Below, in pieces: positions 46,657-56,179 of a DNA stretch of 64,000 bases. How positions within the stretch are numbered: the first letter of the stretch is position 1; each line of letters begins with the position of its first letter. The notes beneath the pieces were generated by a model. The model had not been told where the DNA came from and did not search any database. It worked only from the letters and a program-made list of their open reading frames with translations. The stretch lies in NCBI RefSeq assembly GCF_001704295.1, contig NZ_CP012334.1, positions 3,174,084-3,238,083 on the forward strand, read 5' to 3'. The translations under genes and the position numbers were made by a program. The stretch is from Bordetella sp. H567 (lineage in GTDB: Bacteria; Pseudomonadota; Gammaproteobacteria; Burkholderiales; Burkholderiaceae_B).

Positions 46657-48333
46657 TCAGGGTGTTTCCCGAAAGCCGTTCGTGACAGGATAGCGCCAAT
46701 CCCTGCCGAACGCCCGAGGAGTAATCCGGGGCCCCGGCGGCGCCTGGCGGCGCTTGTATTCGTTGATCCGGATCAGGCGTACCACCTGTTCGACCGCGTC
46801 CTCCGGGAAACCGGCCGCGACGATGTCGGCCGCCGAGGCGTTGCCCTCCATGTAGCGTTCCATGATGCCGTCCAGGATGTCGTACGGCGGCAGGCTGTCC
46901 TGGTCTTTCTGGTCGGGCCGCAGTTCCGCCGACGGGGGCCGCGTGATGATGCGTTCCGGAATGATTTCCTGCTGGCGGTTGCGCCAGTTGGCCAGCCGGT
47001 AGACCAGGGTCTTGGGCACGTCCTTGATGACCGCGAACCCGCCCGCCATGTCGCCGTAGAGGGTGCAGTAGCCCGTGGTCATTTCGGACTTGTTTCCGGT
47101 GGTGAGCACCAGCCGCCCGGTCTTGTTCGAGAGCGCCATCAACAGGGTGCCGCGCGTGCGGGCCTGGATGTTTTCCTCGGTGGCATCCGGCGCCATGCCG
47201 GCGAAATGCGGCGCCAGCGCCGATTCGAAGCCATCCACCACCGGCCCGATGGCGATCACGTCGTAGCGCACCCCCAGCCGCCTGGCCATGTCCGCGGCGT
47301 CGGTCTGCGAGATGTCGGCCGTGTAGCGCGACGGCATCATCACGGCGCGCACGTTGTCCGCGCCCAGCGCATCCACCGCGATGGCCAGCACCACGGCGGA
47401 ATCGATGCCGCCGGACAGCCCGATGATGGCGCCCGGAAAACGGTTCTTGCCCAGGTAGTCGCGCACCCCCAGGACCAGGGCCTTCCAGACTTGCTCTTCC
47501 GTTTCCGTGGGCTGCATGTCCGATTGCGGACCGGCCGGCGTGACGGTCCCGTCCGGCCCGATGTCCACTGCGTGCACGCAGGCCTGGAATTCGGGCAGGC
47601 GGGCGCTGGGGCGGCCCTGGGCGTCGACCGCGAAAGAGGCGCCATCGAACACCAGTTCGTCCTGGCCGCCGACCAGGTTCGCATAGATGACCGGCCCGCC
47701 GCTCAGCCGCGCGCATTCCGCGATCACTTCCAGGCGCTGCGCCTGCTTGCCCGTGTTGTAGGGCGAGGCGTTGGGTACCAGCAGCACCTGGCTGCCGGCT
47801 TCGCGGGCCGCCTTGGGCGCGTGCTCGAACCAGATGTCCTCGCAGATGGCCACGCCGAAGCGCGTGCCCTTGACCTCGAAAGTAAAGGGCTTGCCGCCCG
47901 CGGTGAAATACCGCTGCTCGTCGAATACGGAGTAATTGGGCAGCTCGCGCTTGTGGTACGTGCCCAGCAGGCGGCCTTCGAACAGGACCGAGGCCGCGTT
48001 GTACAGCACGTGCCGGCCGTTGCGATCGGCGAAGGCGTAGGCCTTGGCGCCGCAGGTATCGCCATCCACGTGGCCCACCACCACGTGCAGGCCCTTGAAC
48101 TGGGCCAGGTCCCGGCGCAGTTCGTCCAGCTGCTGCTGCTGTTCGCAGACGAACTGCGGGCGCAGCAGGAGGTCTTCGGGCGGATAGCCGGTCAGGACGA
48201 GTTCCGGCGTCAGGAGTATGTCGGCGCCCATCTCGTGCGCCTGGCGGGCCGCCTGCAGGACGCGTTCGGCATTGCCGCACAGGTCTCCGACACAAGCGTT
48301 GATCTGCGCGATCGCGACACGGGGTGCGTTCAT
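46657..48333 (-). CDS. nadE: Glutamine-dependent NAD+ synthetase
   Basis: A 558-residue two-domain enzyme. The N-terminal nitrilase-type glutaminase has E44, K128 and C164 as the catalytic triad. The C-terminal ATP-dependent synthetase has the PP-loop SGGIDSA at 307-313. It amidates deamido-NAD with glutamine nitrogen. ATG 48333 follows a GGAAG site. glnB lies just downstream, so PII and a glutamine-consuming enzyme share a transcription direction. The divergent argH lies across a 138-bp gap with tandem promoter-like repeats. Confidence 0.96.
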   Translation of the reverse strand: MNAPRVAIAQINACVGDLCGNAERVLQAARQAHEMGADILLTPELVLTGYPPEDLLLRPQFVCEQQQQLDELRRDLAQFKGLHVVVGHVDGDTCGAKAYAFADRNGRHVLYNAASVLFEGRLLGTYHKRELPNYSVFDEQRYFTAGGKPFTFEVKGTRFGVAICEDIWFEHAPKAAREAGSQVLLVPNASPYNTGKQAQRLEVIAECARLSGGPVIYANLVGGQDELVFDGASFAVDAQGRPSARLPEFQACVHAVDIGPDGTVTPAGPQSDMQPTETEEQVWKALVLGVRDYLGKNRFPGAIIGLSGGIDSAVVLAIAVDALGADNVRAVMMPSRYTADISQTDAADMARRLGVRYDVIAIGPVVDGFESALAPHFAGMAPDATEENIQARTRGTLLMALSNKTGRLVLTTGNKSEMTTGYCTLYGDMAGGFAVIKDVPKTLVYRLANWRNRQQEIIPERIITRPPSAELRPDQKDQDSLPPYDILDGIMERYMEGNASAADIVAAGFPEDAVEQVVRLIRINEYKRRQAPPGPRITPRAFGRDWRYPVTNGFRETP

Positions 48334-48390
48334 GGGAATACTTCCGTATGAAGAGTGACAGACGGCCGGCGAGACCGTTGGAACGTGCCC

Positions 48391-48403
48391 CGATTATCTC
48401 ACC
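48391..48403 (-). promoter_or_regulatory. Candidate extended -10 element of nadE, copy 1 (proximal)
   Basis: The minus strand reads GGTGAGATAATCG, holding a TGA-GATAAT extended -10. Transcription would start near 48385, giving a leader of about 50 nt. An exact 13-nt copy lies 34 bp away (48425-48437). Confidence 0.5.
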
Positions 48404-48424
48404 ACCGGCCCGGCATTGCCGGAT

Positions 48425-48437
48425 CGATTATCTCACC
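48425..48437 (-). promoter_or_regulatory. Candidate extended -10 element of nadE, copy 2 (distal)
   Basis: Exact direct repeat of 48391-48403 (GGTGAGATAATCG on the minus strand). The start-to-start distance of 34 bp puts both copies on about the same face of the helix. Neither has a clear -35 box. They may be tandem promoters or two binding sites of one regulator. Confidence 0.45.
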
Positions 48438-48455
48438 GCCCTCCACGGCCGGCTC

Positions 48456-48461
48456 TATAAT
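48456..48461 (+). promoter_or_regulatory. Consensus -10 box of argH placed for a leaderless transcript
   Basis: TATAAT, a perfect -10, ends 10 nt before the argH ATG. There is no Shine-Dalgarno sequence in the intervening CCCCACCACT. Transcription would start 0-4 nt before the ATG. The -35 region (TCACCG at 17-nt spacing) is weak. Confidence 0.6.
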
Positions 48462-48471
48462 CCCCACCACT

Positions 48472-49890
48472 ATGTCGACGCCTCCTTCTCCCTCCCAGAA
48501 CCAGTTCGCCAACAAGGCGCAAGCCTGGTCCGCCCGCTTCTCCGAACCGGTTTCCGATCTCGTCAAACGCTACACGGCGTCCGTGGATTTCGATCGCCGC
48601 CTGGCGCGTCACGACATCCAGGGCTCCCTGGCCCATGCGGACATGCTGGCCGCCCAGGGCATCATTTCGGCGCAGGACAAGGCCGACATCGAACGTGCCA
48701 TGGCGCAGATCCTGTCGGAGATCGATGCCGGCACCTTCCAGTGGCTGCTCGACCTGGAAGACGTGCACCTGAACATCGAAAAGCGCCTGGTGGAACTGGT
48801 GGGTGATGCCGGCAAGCGGCTGCACACCGGCCGTTCCCGCAACGACCAGGTCGCCACGGATATCCGCCTGTGGCTGCGCGGCGAAATCGACATCTTGCTG
48901 GACTTGCTGCGCCAGCTGCGCCATGCGCTGGCCACCGTGGCGGCGGCGCATGCCGACACGATCATGCCGGGCTTTACCCACCTGCAGGTGGCCCAGCCGG
49001 TCACCTTCGGCCACCATCTGCTGGCCTATGCGGAAATGTTCGGCCGCGACGCCGAACGCCTGCAGGATTGCCGCCGCCGCGTGAACCGCCTGCCGCTGGG
49101 CGCGGCCGCCCTGGCCGGCACCAGTTTCCCCATCGACCGCGAGCGCGTGGCCGCCACCCTGGGCTTTGACGGCGTCTGCCGCAATTCCCTGGACGCGGTG
49201 TCCGACCGCGATTTCGCCATCGAGTTCTGCGCGGCCGCGGCCCTCGTGATGACGCACGTCTCCCGGCTCTCCGAAGAATTGGTGCTGTGGATGAGCCCGC
49301 GCGTCGGCTTCATCGACCTGGCGGACCGCTTCTGCACCGGCAGCTCCATCATGCCGCAGAAGAAGAACCCGGACGTGCCCGAACTGGCACGCGGCAAGAC
49401 CGGCCGCGTCAACGGCCATCTGGTGGCGCTGCTGACGCTGATGAAGGGCCAGCCCCTGGCCTACAACAAGGACAACCAGGAAGACAAGGAAGGCCTGTTC
49501 GATACCGCCGACACGCTGCGCGACACGCTGACCATCTTCGCGGACATGGTGGGCGGCATCAAGGTCAAGGCCGACAATATGCGCGCCGCGGCCCTGCAGG
49601 GCTATGCGACGGCAACGGACCTGGCGGATTACCTGGTCAAGCGCGGCCTGCCGTTCCGGGATGCGCACGAAGTCGTCGCGCATGCGGTGCGCGACTGCGA
49701 ACAACGCGGCTGCGACCTGGCCGACCTGACGCTGGACGAGCTCAAGGCCTACAACCCGTCCATCGGCGAGGACGTGCACCAGGTCCTGACGCTGGAAGGC
49801 TCTGTGGCCGCGCGCAACCATATCGGCGGCACCGCGCCCGCCCGCGTGCGCGAGGAAGCGCAGCGGGTACTGGCTCAGACCTCCGCCTGA
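48472..49890 (+). CDS. argH: Argininosuccinate lyase
   Basis: A 472-residue enzyme of the fumarase/aspartase superfamily that splits argininosuccinate into arginine and fumarate. The superfamily signature [12 protein letters not shown] with its catalytic Ser loop is near residue 290. The first conserved region [13 protein letters not shown] and the second [14 protein letters not shown]-type regions are present. ATG 48472 is the correct family start (a short variable lead then [13 protein letters not shown]). No ribosome site precedes it, and a consensus -10 lies 10 nt upstream. Confidence 0.97.
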   Translation: MSTPPSPSQNQFANKAQAWSARFSEPVSDLVKRYTASVDFDRRLARHDIQGSLAHADMLAAQGIISAQDKADIERAMAQILSEIDAGTFQWLLDLEDVHLNIEKRLVELVGDAGKRLHTGRSRNDQVATDIRLWLRGEIDILLDLLRQLRHALATVAAAHADTIMPGFTHLQVAQPVTFGHHLLAYAEMFGRDAERLQDCRRRVNRLPLGAAALAGTSFPIDRERVAATLGFDGVCRNSLDAVSDRDFAIEFCAAAALVMTHVSRLSEELVLWMSPRVGFIDLADRFCTGSSIMPQKKNPDVPELARGKTGRVNGHLVALLTLMKGQPLAYNKDNQEDKEGLFDTADTLRDTLTIFADMVGGIKVKADNMRAAALQGYATATDLADYLVKRGLPFRDAHEVVAHAVRDCEQRGCDLADLTLDELKAYNPSIGEDVHQVLTLEGSVAARNHIGGTAPARVREEAQRVLAQTSA

Positions 49891-49932
49891 GCCGGCGCGG
49901 GCTCAGACCTCGGCCGGACCCTGCGCCGGCCG
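49887..49932. terminator. Two tandem GC hairpins between convergent argH and rlmD
   Basis: CTGAGCC/GGCTCAG (49887-49893 with 49900-49906) covers the argH stop, and CGGCCGG/CCGGCCG (49911-49917 with 49926-49932) follows. Both stems are 7 bp with 6-8 nt loops. No T-run follows, so they are terminator candidates only. Confidence 0.45.
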
Positions 49933-49966
49933 CCGCCCCTCCTGGGCCGGCCCCCGGCGCGGGATG

Positions 49967-51373
49967 CTAAGCCGCCTTCGCGTCCGCGGCGGCGCCTGCT
50001 TCGGCCGCTTCACGGCGCTTTTCCGCCGCCTGGCGCTGTGCCGTCTCGATGGCCGCCGTATCCTGCGATTCGAATACGGCGATCGATTCCACGTGACCGG
50101 TGTGCGGGAACATGTTGATCACGCCAGCGCTCAAGAGCGCGTAGCCGCCCTCGTGCACCAGGATCGCGGCATCGCGCGCAAGCGTGGCGGGGTTGCAGGA
50201 AACGTATACGATCCGGCGCGGACGCTCGTCGGCCGACAACTGCGCCAGCGCCTGCGCCACCGCCTGCGCGCCTTCGCGCGGCGGATCGATCAGCATGCGA
50301 TCGAAGTGCCCCAAGCCGCGTAGCCAATCCACATCCACCTCGAACAGGTTCAAGGTGGCGAAGGACGTGCGTTCGCCCAAGCCGTTGCGCGTGGCGGCCT
50401 CATGGGCGCGGTCGGTCAGCGCCTTGCTGCCTTCGACGCCCACGACCTCGCGTGCGCGGGTGGCCAAAGGCAGCGTGAAATTGCCCAGCCCGCAGAACAG
50501 GTCGGCCACGCGCTCGTCCGGCTGCGCTTCCAGCAGCGACAAGGCGCGCGAGACCAGCGTGCGGTTGATGGCATGATTCACCTGCGTGAAATCGGTGGGT
50601 TTGAACGGCATGCGCAGGTCAAACTCCGGCAAGGTGTACGCCAGCGTTTCGGCATGCCCGGGTTCCAGCGGATGACAGGTGTCCGGCCCCTTGGGCTGCA
50701 GCCACCATTGCACGCCGTTTTCCTGCGCAAAGGCGCGCAGGATGTCGATATCGGCCGGCGTCAGCGGCAGCAGGTGGCGCAGCACCAGCACCGTGGCGAC
50801 GTCCCCCACCGCCACTTCGATCTGCGGCAGGCGATCCGGCGCGGACATCGCGCCGATTATCGCGCGCAGCGGCAGCAACAGCCGCGCGACGTGGGGCGGC
50901 AGGACGTGGCATTCGCGCATATCCGCGACATAGCTGCTCCTGCGCTCGTGAAAGCCCACCAGCACGCCGCCCTTTTTCGGCACCACGCGTACGGAAAGCC
51001 GGGCGCGGAAGCGGTAGCCCCAGGTCGGCCCGTGCAGCGGCGGCAGGATGCGCTGCGGGCGCAGCTTGCCGACATGCCAGAAGGTGTCTTCCAGCGCCCG
51101 CTGCTTGATCGCGACCTGCGCCGCGGGCTCCAGGTGCTGCATGGCGCAGCCCCCGCACACGCCGAAATGCGCGCAGCGCGGCGTCACGCGCTGCGACGAC
51201 GGGCGCAGCACCTCGACGGTGCGAGCGATCTCATAGGACGGCTTGCGCCGGACGGTATCGGCCGCCACGCGTTCGCCGGGCAGCGCGCCTTCGACGAAAA
51301 CCACCTTGCCCTCGCGGCGGGCAATTCCCCTGGCTTCCAGGTCCAGGGATTCGATATTCAGAACTTCGGCCAT
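49967..51373 (-). CDS. rlmD: 23S rRNA uracil-C5 methyltransferase RlmD (U1939)
   Basis: A 468-residue TrmA-family enzyme. An N-terminal TRAM domain (about 1-55) is followed by an iron-sulfur cluster motif with C67, C73 and C76 ([10 protein letters not shown]) and a fourth Cys near 150 (MRECHVL). SAM-binding [14 protein letters not shown] and the catalytic [11 protein letters not shown]ys region follow, with a variable C-terminal Ala/Glu tail. It methylates 23S rRNA. The ATG at 51373 gives the family start; the longer open frame crosses a terminator and is rejected. Confidence 0.95.
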   Translation of the reverse strand: MAEVLNIESLDLEARGIARREGKVVFVEGALPGERVAADTVRRKPSYEIARTVEVLRPSSQRVTPRCAHFGVCGGCAMQHLEPAAQVAIKQRALEDTFWHVGKLRPQRILPPLHGPTWGYRFRARLSVRVVPKKGGVLVGFHERRSSYVADMRECHVLPPHVARLLLPLRAIIGAMSAPDRLPQIEVAVGDVATVLVLRHLLPLTPADIDILRAFAQENGVQWWLQPKGPDTCHPLEPGHAETLAYTLPEFDLRMPFKPTDFTQVNHAINRTLVSRALSLLEAQPDERVADLFCGLGNFTLPLATRAREVVGVEGSKALTDRAHEAATRNGLGERTSFATLNLFEVDVDWLRGLGHFDRMLIDPPREGAQAVAQALAQLSADERPRRIVYVSCNPATLARDAAILVHEGGYALLSAGVINMFPHTGHVESIAVFESQDTAAIETAQRQAAEKRREAAEAGAAADAKAA

Positions 51374-51415
51374 CGGCAATCTCGAGAGAACAGCCCGGCA
51401 TTGTAGAAGCTCTGG

Positions 51416-51446
51416 AAAAAAAACGTCCGCCGAGTGGCGGACGTTT
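51416..51446 (-). terminator. Intrinsic terminator downstream of the TorF-type porin gene
   Basis: An 11-bp perfect stem (51421-51431 with 51436-51446) and a GAGT loop. On the minus strand it is followed by a run of T (complement of the A-tract from 51416). It isolates rlmD from the gene upstream. Confidence 0.85.
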
Positions 51447-51568
51447 CCCCTTGGGAGCGCGGTCAAGCCGCTTTTGGTATGGATGAGATCGGTCCCGTCA
51501 CGCCGCGGCGCGAGGCGCCACGGCGGCAGGCCTGGTCGAACGATCGCGCCAGATGCGGCGCGGCCGCG

Positions 51569-52321
51569 TCAAAACGTACGTGAAATCGACGCGACCAGGC
51601 CCAGGCGGCCGGCCGGATGGTCGTACTTCGTGTTGTACCAATTGTCCTTGGACGCACCGACCGCGGCCAATCCGAAGACCCAGCCCTTGATGTCCTTGGT
51701 GACACCCAGCTTGTAGTCGACGTAATGGCCAAGCTCGTCGCCGTCCGTGTCGACCTGGTTCTTCAGCTTCTGGTAGCCGACGTGGCCCACCAGGCCCCAG
51801 CCGTCGCCCAGGTCGAAGGTCGCCGATCCGTCGAGGTACCAGGTGCCCTTGGAATTCGGCGTGCTGAAGAAATCGCCGGGCGTATAGGAATACTTCAAGG
51901 AATAGTTGCCGTAGGTACCGGCGATATAGAGATCGGTGTTGTTGTAGTTGCCGCCCTTGGGCGAGCTGGAGCCGGGGTAGTAGTAGTGCAGCACGCCGAC
52001 GTCGATGCCGAAGCCCTTGTAGACCTCGCCGCGCCAGCCGCCGTAGAAGTCCATTTCCAGGTTGCCTTCGGTGTACAGCGTGCTGGACACATTGGAGTTC
52101 CAGTTGCCCAGGTAGAAGCCGGACGAGTGCGTCAGATCCAAGCCCAATTGCGCCGCGGGCCGGAAATCGGTCTGCGAATAGCCACGGAAGCGGTAGTCGT
52201 TGGTGATGGTGCCGTTGCCGCTCAAGGAAAATCCGCCGCCCAGGTCGGTCGGATCGGCGTGGGCAGCGGCGGCAAAACACGTGGCAAGGACAAGGGGCAC
52301 TGCGCGCAGCGTCTTCTTCAT
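51569..52321 (-). CDS. TorF-family putative outer-membrane porin
   Basis: A 250-residue exported beta-barrel candidate. A Sec signal (MKKTLRAVPLVLATCFAAAAHA, cleaved near 22; shown here for position only) precedes the family start LSGNGTITNDYRFRGYSQT. Alternating aromatic-rich strands run to the C-terminal VASISRTF, whose final Phe is the outer-membrane targeting mark. TorF proteins are unstudied small barrels. The start has AGGA 9-12 nt upstream. A long 559-bp leader region separates it from the next gene. Confidence 0.88.
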   Translation of the reverse strand: MKKTLRAVPLVLATCFAAAAHADPTDLGGGFSLSGNGTITNDYRFRGYSQTDFRPAAQLGLDLTHSSGFYLGNWNSNVSSTLYTEGNLEMDFYGGWRGEVYKGFGIDVGVLHYYYPGSSSPKGGNYNNTDLYIAGTYGNYSLKYSYTPGDFFSTPNSKGTWYLDGSATFDLGDGWGLVGHVGYQKLKNQVDTDGDELGHYVDYKLGVTKDIKGWVFGLAAVGASKDNWYNTKYDHPAGRLGLVASISRTF

Positions 52322-52880
52322 GGCAAGAATCCTGAGGTCTAAGGTGCGTGTAGGTGGACATGAGCCGGCGGCCGAAGCCCCCGCTCATGGCGCGGCAGGA
52401 ATAACCAGCTTCGAAGCCGCCGCGGCGATCCATCATTCGCATGAGGGACAGCCGCGCCTCCCCGGCTTCCACCCCATCAAAGCGAAATCCGTGCCAACTC
52501 TTCACACCATGAAGGATGCGTAAACGATGCATCGATGCCGTCGCCAGCGCGTATGGCTACACGGCCGCGGCGCGCACCACGGCAGTGCGAGCGGCCCGCG
52601 CGCACATCGCGGGCGCCCCACAACGGGGCCATCCGGCGCAGGCCGCTTCGCTTCGTCGCCGAGGCTGCGCGGCAAGGCGGTGGTCCGCGGAACGAAGCCC
52701 TGCCCGCCGGGTTCGCAAGCCGGTCCGCTGCCGCGGCGGGGCCGTGGTCGTCGAGGCGGCCGCGAAAGGAAAAACGCCCCGATTCGCACATGACGAATCG
52801 GGGCGTTGAGCGCGGCCACCCGCAGGGTGTGCCGCCTGGCCCGGACGCGGTCCGTACAGACCGCGCCGGCATGGGCCAAA
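52322..52880. other. Intergenic region, 559 bp, between the porin and Spy-like genes
   Basis: It holds the Spy-like gene's terminator (52773-52807) and must hold the porin promoter. A perfect palindrome CGATGCATCG lies at 52525-52534. Between about 52540 and 52770 several open frames run on both strands, but all are Arg/Ala/Pro-rich as expected of non-coding GC-rich DNA. I recognise no gene or RNA. Confidence 0.6.
52773..52807 (-). terminator. Intrinsic terminator of the Spy-like gene
   Basis: A 14-bp perfect stem (52773-52786 with 52794-52807) and a 7-nt loop. On the minus strand TTTTCCTTT follows directly. It lies 74 nt beyond the Spy-like gene stop. Confidence 0.85.
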
Positions 52881-53495
52881 TCAGCCGGACGTGGCGGGCG
52901 CGGCCGGCGCCGGGCGGTGACCCGCGCCGGAATGGCCCTCCTTGCGATGTTCCTGCATGTGCGCCTGCTTGCGGGCCTGGCGGTCCTTGACGAACTGCGT
53001 CACCTGCTGGCGCTGGCCGTCGTTCAGGCTATCCCACAGGGCCAGCCATTTCTGCCTGGCCTGATCGGCCTGGGCCTGCATCTGCTGCCGCGCCTGGCCT
53101 TGCGCGTCCGCCAAGGCATGGGGATCCAGCTTGCCGGCCTTCAGCTGTTCATCCAGCATTTTGCGGCGGTTCATCTGGTTTTCGCGCATGGCCTTGTGAA
53201 CGCCCTCCTGTGTCTGCTGGGCCGCGCTGAACAGGGACTGCTGGTTGGCATCCAGCTTCAGGGCCGCGATTTCCTTCTTGGCGATGGGGCCGACGCCGGG
53301 CAGCCAGATGGCGTCGCGCATTTCATGCATGTGGTGGAAATGGTGGCCGCCCGCATCCTTGCTGGCGTGATCGGCCCCGGACTGCGTTGCGGCGGGAGCG
53401 GCATCCGGCGCGGCCGAGGCGGCTCCGGCGAATGTGCCGGCGGCAAGGGCTACGGCCAGGCTGGCGACGATGGGACGAATGGCGAATCGGGACAT
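52881..53495 (-). CDS. Spy/CpxP-like periplasmic protein
   Basis: A 204-residue exported protein: Sec signal ending AASA near 28, then a His-rich stretch (GGHHFHHMHEM) and a long helical part rich in Gln, Lys and Asp. The paired LTxxQ-type motifs of Spy/CpxP appear as LDANQQSLF and LNDGQRQQVTQF. Family members chaperone periplasmic proteins or sense envelope stress. The C-terminus is His/Pro/Ala-rich. ATG 53495 has a GGAGA site. It is a single gene with its own terminator; no cpxAR is adjacent. Confidence 0.88.
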   Translation of the reverse strand: MSRFAIRPIVASLAVALAAGTFAGAASAAPDAAPAATQSGADHASKDAGGHHFHHMHEMRDAIWLPGVGPIAKKEIAALKLDANQQSLFSAAQQTQEGVHKAMRENQMNRRKMLDEQLKAGKLDPHALADAQGQARQQMQAQADQARQKWLALWDSLNDGQRQQVTQFVKDRQARKQAHMQEHRKEGHSGAGHRPAPAAPATSG

Positions 53496-53631
53496 GTAAG
53501 GTCTCCTACGGGGTGAGAGTGCGAGACCATTGTCATGGGGTGCCGATTACGCGCTGGTTTCGCGCGCGGCCCAGTCTGTTTCAGTCGATTGCGCAGCGGA
53601 GCAGGAAGCCGATATTTCAACGCCCGCGCGC

Positions 53632-54411
53632 TTATTCCTGGTCCCAGGCGGCCAGGTATTCCTTCCAGTGCGGCGCGGGACTGGCGGCGAGCGTTTCGCG
53701 CACCAGGTCGATTTCCTCTTGATACGAGGCCGCGTCCAGTTCGCCACGCAGGAAGCGCCAGCGGCAATACACCAGCCAGGTGTTGACCACGTCCGTTTCG
53801 CAATAGGCCCGGACTTCGTCGGCCTTGCCCTGGTTCCAGGCTTCCCAGACCTTGCTGCCGTCCATCCCCAGCTTGCCCGGAAACCCGCACAGCTTGGCCA
53901 GCTGGTCCAGCGGCGCATTGGCGCGGCCGTTGTACTTGGCCAGGACGTCCATGAGGTCGATGTGCCGGGTATGGTATCGGCCGATGTAGTTGTTGAACTT
54001 GAAGTCCCGGTCGTCTTCGCCGAGATCCCAGTAGCGCGGCGCGGCCACGCCATGAATCAGGCTGCGATAGTGCAACACCGGCAGATCGAAGCCCGAACCG
54101 TTCCAGCTGACCAGCTTGGGCGTATAGCGTTCGATGGTCTTGAAGAAACCGGCCAGCAGCACGGGTTCGGGATCGTCGGGATTGCCCAGTGTGCGCACGC
54201 GGAAACCCTGGTCGTCGCGAAACACGCAGCCGATCACCGCCACGCGGTGCAAGTGCAGTGGCAGGAAATCGCCGCCGGTCGCTTCACGCCGTTCGGCGAA
54301 GGCGCGTTCGGCGACTTCGCTGTCGGGCAGCTCCGCGGGCCATCCGTTCAGGCGGCGCAGGCCCGCCACGTCAGGCAGGGTTTCCAGATCGAAGACCAGG
54401 GTGGGCGTCAT
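53632..54411 (-). CDS. Predicted 3'-5' exonuclease, PolB-like (DNA_pol_B_exo2 family)
   Basis: A 259-residue DEDD nuclease. The first motif VFDLETL carries D8 and E10, the second WNGSGFDLPVL carries D109, and the third region YCETDVVNTWLVY carries D207, so all catalytic acids are present. It probably trims 3' ends of DNA or RNA; the family's physiological role is unclear. It starts 2 nt after the nlpD stop and looks cotranscribed with surE-pcm-nlpD, occupying the place where rpoS sits in many relatives. Confidence 0.88.
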   Translation of the reverse strand: MTPTLVFDLETLPDVAGLRRLNGWPAELPDSEVAERAFAERREATGGDFLPLHLHRVAVIGCVFRDDQGFRVRTLGNPDDPEPVLLAGFFKTIERYTPKLVSWNGSGFDLPVLHYRSLIHGVAAPRYWDLGEDDRDFKFNNYIGRYHTRHIDLMDVLAKYNGRANAPLDQLAKLCGFPGKLGMDGSKVWEAWNQGKADEVRAYCETDVVNTWLVYCRWRFLRGELDAASYQEEIDLVRETLAASPAPHWKEYLAAWDQE

Positions 54412-54413
54412 GG

Positions 54414-55331
54414 TCAGCGCTGCGGCAGGTATGACAGCGGATCGACCGGCGTGCCCTGGCGGCGCACTTCGAAGTGCAGGCGCGGCGACGGCGCGTCGGT
54501 CTGGCCGATTTCAGCGATCTTGGCGCCCTTCTTTACTTCGGCGCCGCTCTTGACCAGCAGCGCGCGATTGTGCGCGTACGCGGTGATGAAGCCGTTGGTG
54601 TGCTGGACGATGATCAGGTTGCCCAGGCCCCGTACACCGTTGCCGCTGTACATGACCTTGCCGTCGGCCGCCGCCACCACGGGATCGCCCGCATTGCCGG
54701 CGATATCGATACCCTTGGTACTGTTGCTGAAGTTGGCGATGACCGGGCCTTGCGCGGGCCAGCCCCAACCGATCACGCCGGCGTCGGGCGCGCGTTGCGG
54801 CTTGGGAGCTTCTGCCGGCGCCGGCGCTGGCGCTGGCGCGGCCGGCGGCGCACTGGCGGCGGGCGGCTGCGTGGGCTGCGTCGGTTGTTCGCCCGGCGGC
54901 GGCAGCGGCGTAGGTTCGATGCGCGTATCCGACGGCTTGACCGGCGTACCGGGCGCCGTTTTTGCGCCGCCCGCTCCGGCCGTCGCGGCACCGGCAGACG
55001 GCGCCGACAGCTTCAGGACCTGGCCGACGGCCAGGTGGTTGGAATCCGTGATGTTGTTCCAGCGCTTCAGGCTTTCGATGTCCACCCCATTGGCGCGCGA
55101 GATGCCGTACAGCGTGTCGCCCGGCTTGACCACATAGGTCGCGCCTGTCGCGGCGGGAGCCGCCGGCGCGGGCGAGGTGTTCAGATCGACGACAGGCGCG
55201 CGCGTCGTGCGTGATGCGCAGCCCGCCAGGACAAGGCACAGAAGTCCCACGCAAAGCATGGCGCGGGACGAGCGCGCGGCGTGCGCGCCCGGGAATTCGG
55301 TTCCGGTCAGCTGCAACTGCCCGTCGAGCAT
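54414..55331 (-). CDS. nlpD: NlpD-type lipoprotein, LysM plus degenerate LytM domain
   Basis: A 305-residue outer-membrane lipoprotein that activates the amidase AmiC during cell separation. The order is a lipobox LAGC (Cys near 38), a LysM domain (YVVKPGDTLYGISRANGV, about 70-113), a Pro/Ala-rich linker, then an M23/LytM domain (KGIDIAG to RLHFEVRRQGTPVDPLSYLP). The first metal-binding His of active LytM enzymes is missing, as in other NlpD proteins, so it is an activator and not a peptidase. ATG 55331 has an AGGAGA site. It follows pcm by 17 nt. Confidence 0.93.
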   Translation of the reverse strand: MLDGQLQLTGTEFPGAHAARSSRAMLCVGLLCLVLAGCASRTTRAPVVDLNTSPAPAAPAATGATYVVKPGDTLYGISRANGVDIESLKRWNNITDSNHLAVGQVLKLSAPSAGAATAGAGGAKTAPGTPVKPSDTRIEPTPLPPPGEQPTQPTQPPAASAPPAAPAPAPAPAEAPKPQRAPDAGVIGWGWPAQGPVIANFSNSTKGIDIAGNAGDPVVAAADGKVMYSGNGVRGLGNLIIVQHTNGFITAYAHNRALLVKSGAEVKKGAKIAEIGQTDAPSPRLHFEVRRQGTPVDPLSYLPQR

Positions 55332-55348
55332 ATGATTCTCCTGGTTGC

Positions 55349-56179
55349 TCACGATTGTATGCCGGCCCTTAGCGGGACGAAGCGTACGGCTTCGAGTTCC
55401 ACGCGTTTCCAGCTGGACGCCCCGGTCCGTTCCACCAGCACCAGGCGCTGGTTGGAACCGCCCTCGGGCGCGATCAGCCGGCCGCCCGGCGCCAGCTGCG
55501 ATAGCAATGCCTGCGGAATCGCCAGGCCGGCGGCGGCCACAACGATAGCATCGAAAGGCGCCGTGTTCGGCAATCCAAGCATGCCGTCGCCGTAGGTCAG
55601 CCGTACGCGGGTGGTCAGGCGCAATTGCCGCAAGTGGCCACGGGCCAGTTCGTACAGCCCGCGTATGCGTTCGATGGCGTAGACGTCCCGCACGAATTGC
55701 GCCAGCACGGCCGCCTGGTAGCCGCAACCCGCCCCGACTTCCAAGACCCGCGTGGGCGCGCGGCCCTCGCAGACGGCGGCGATCATGCGCGCCACGATCC
55801 AGGGCTGCGAGATGGTCTGCGAATGGCCTATCGGCAGCGCGGCGTCTTCGTAGGCGCGACTGGCCAGTGCCTGGTCCACGAAAAGATGCCGGGGGACGGC
55901 TTCCATGGCGTTCAGCACGCGGTCGTCGCTGATGCCCTGGTCGCGCAGCCGCTGCACCATGGCGCGGCGCAGGCGTTCCGAATTCAAGCCCAGATTGCCG
56001 GCCGCGTCGGGCACCGCCGGCGCGGGCGCATTGCGCGGCAGCGTCGCCGCGGAGATGCGCGTATTGCTGTTGGCGGCGGTGTAGCCCGGCCCCAGGGTAC
56101 CGCTCTGGTACGCGGGGCCGCGAGACCGGACGGACGGGCTTGCCGGCGGGATGGGTTCGGGACCTACCCGTTTGCGCAT
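55349..56179 (-). CDS. pcm: Protein-L-isoaspartate O-methyltransferase
   Basis: A 276-residue repair methyltransferase that starts conversion of L-isoaspartyl residues back to aspartate. The SAM motif I is [10 protein letters not shown] at 145-154, and the substrate region [15 protein letters not shown] is at about 118-132. The N-terminal 65 residues are a Pro/Ala/Ser-rich extension absent from the 210-aa enterobacterial enzyme. The ATG at 56179 lies inside the end of surE (16-bp overlap). Cotranscribed with surE and nlpD. Confidence 0.94.
   Translation of the reverse strand: MRKRVGPEPIPPASPSVRSRGPAYQSGTLGPGYTAANSNTRISAATLPRNAPAPAVPDAAGNLGLNSERLRRAMVQRLRDQGISDDRVLNAMEAVPRHLFVDQALASRAYEDAALPIGHSQTISQPWIVARMIAAVCEGRAPTRVLEVGAGCGYQAAVLAQFVRDVYAIERIRGLYELARGHLRQLRLTTRVRLTYGDGMLGLPNTAPFDAIVVAAAGLAIPQALLSQLAPGGRLIAPEGGSNQRLVLVERTGASSWKRVELEAVRFVPLRAGIQS

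Noticed and set aside
52502..52879. Several 90-150 codon open frames on both strands upstream of the porin gene
   Set aside because: All are Arg/Ala/Pro-rich without motifs, and one crosses the Spy-like gene terminator.
54414..54760. NlpD as an active M23 endopeptidase
   Set aside because: The first metal-ligand His of active LytM domains is absent (KGIDIAG without the preceding His), matching amidase activators.
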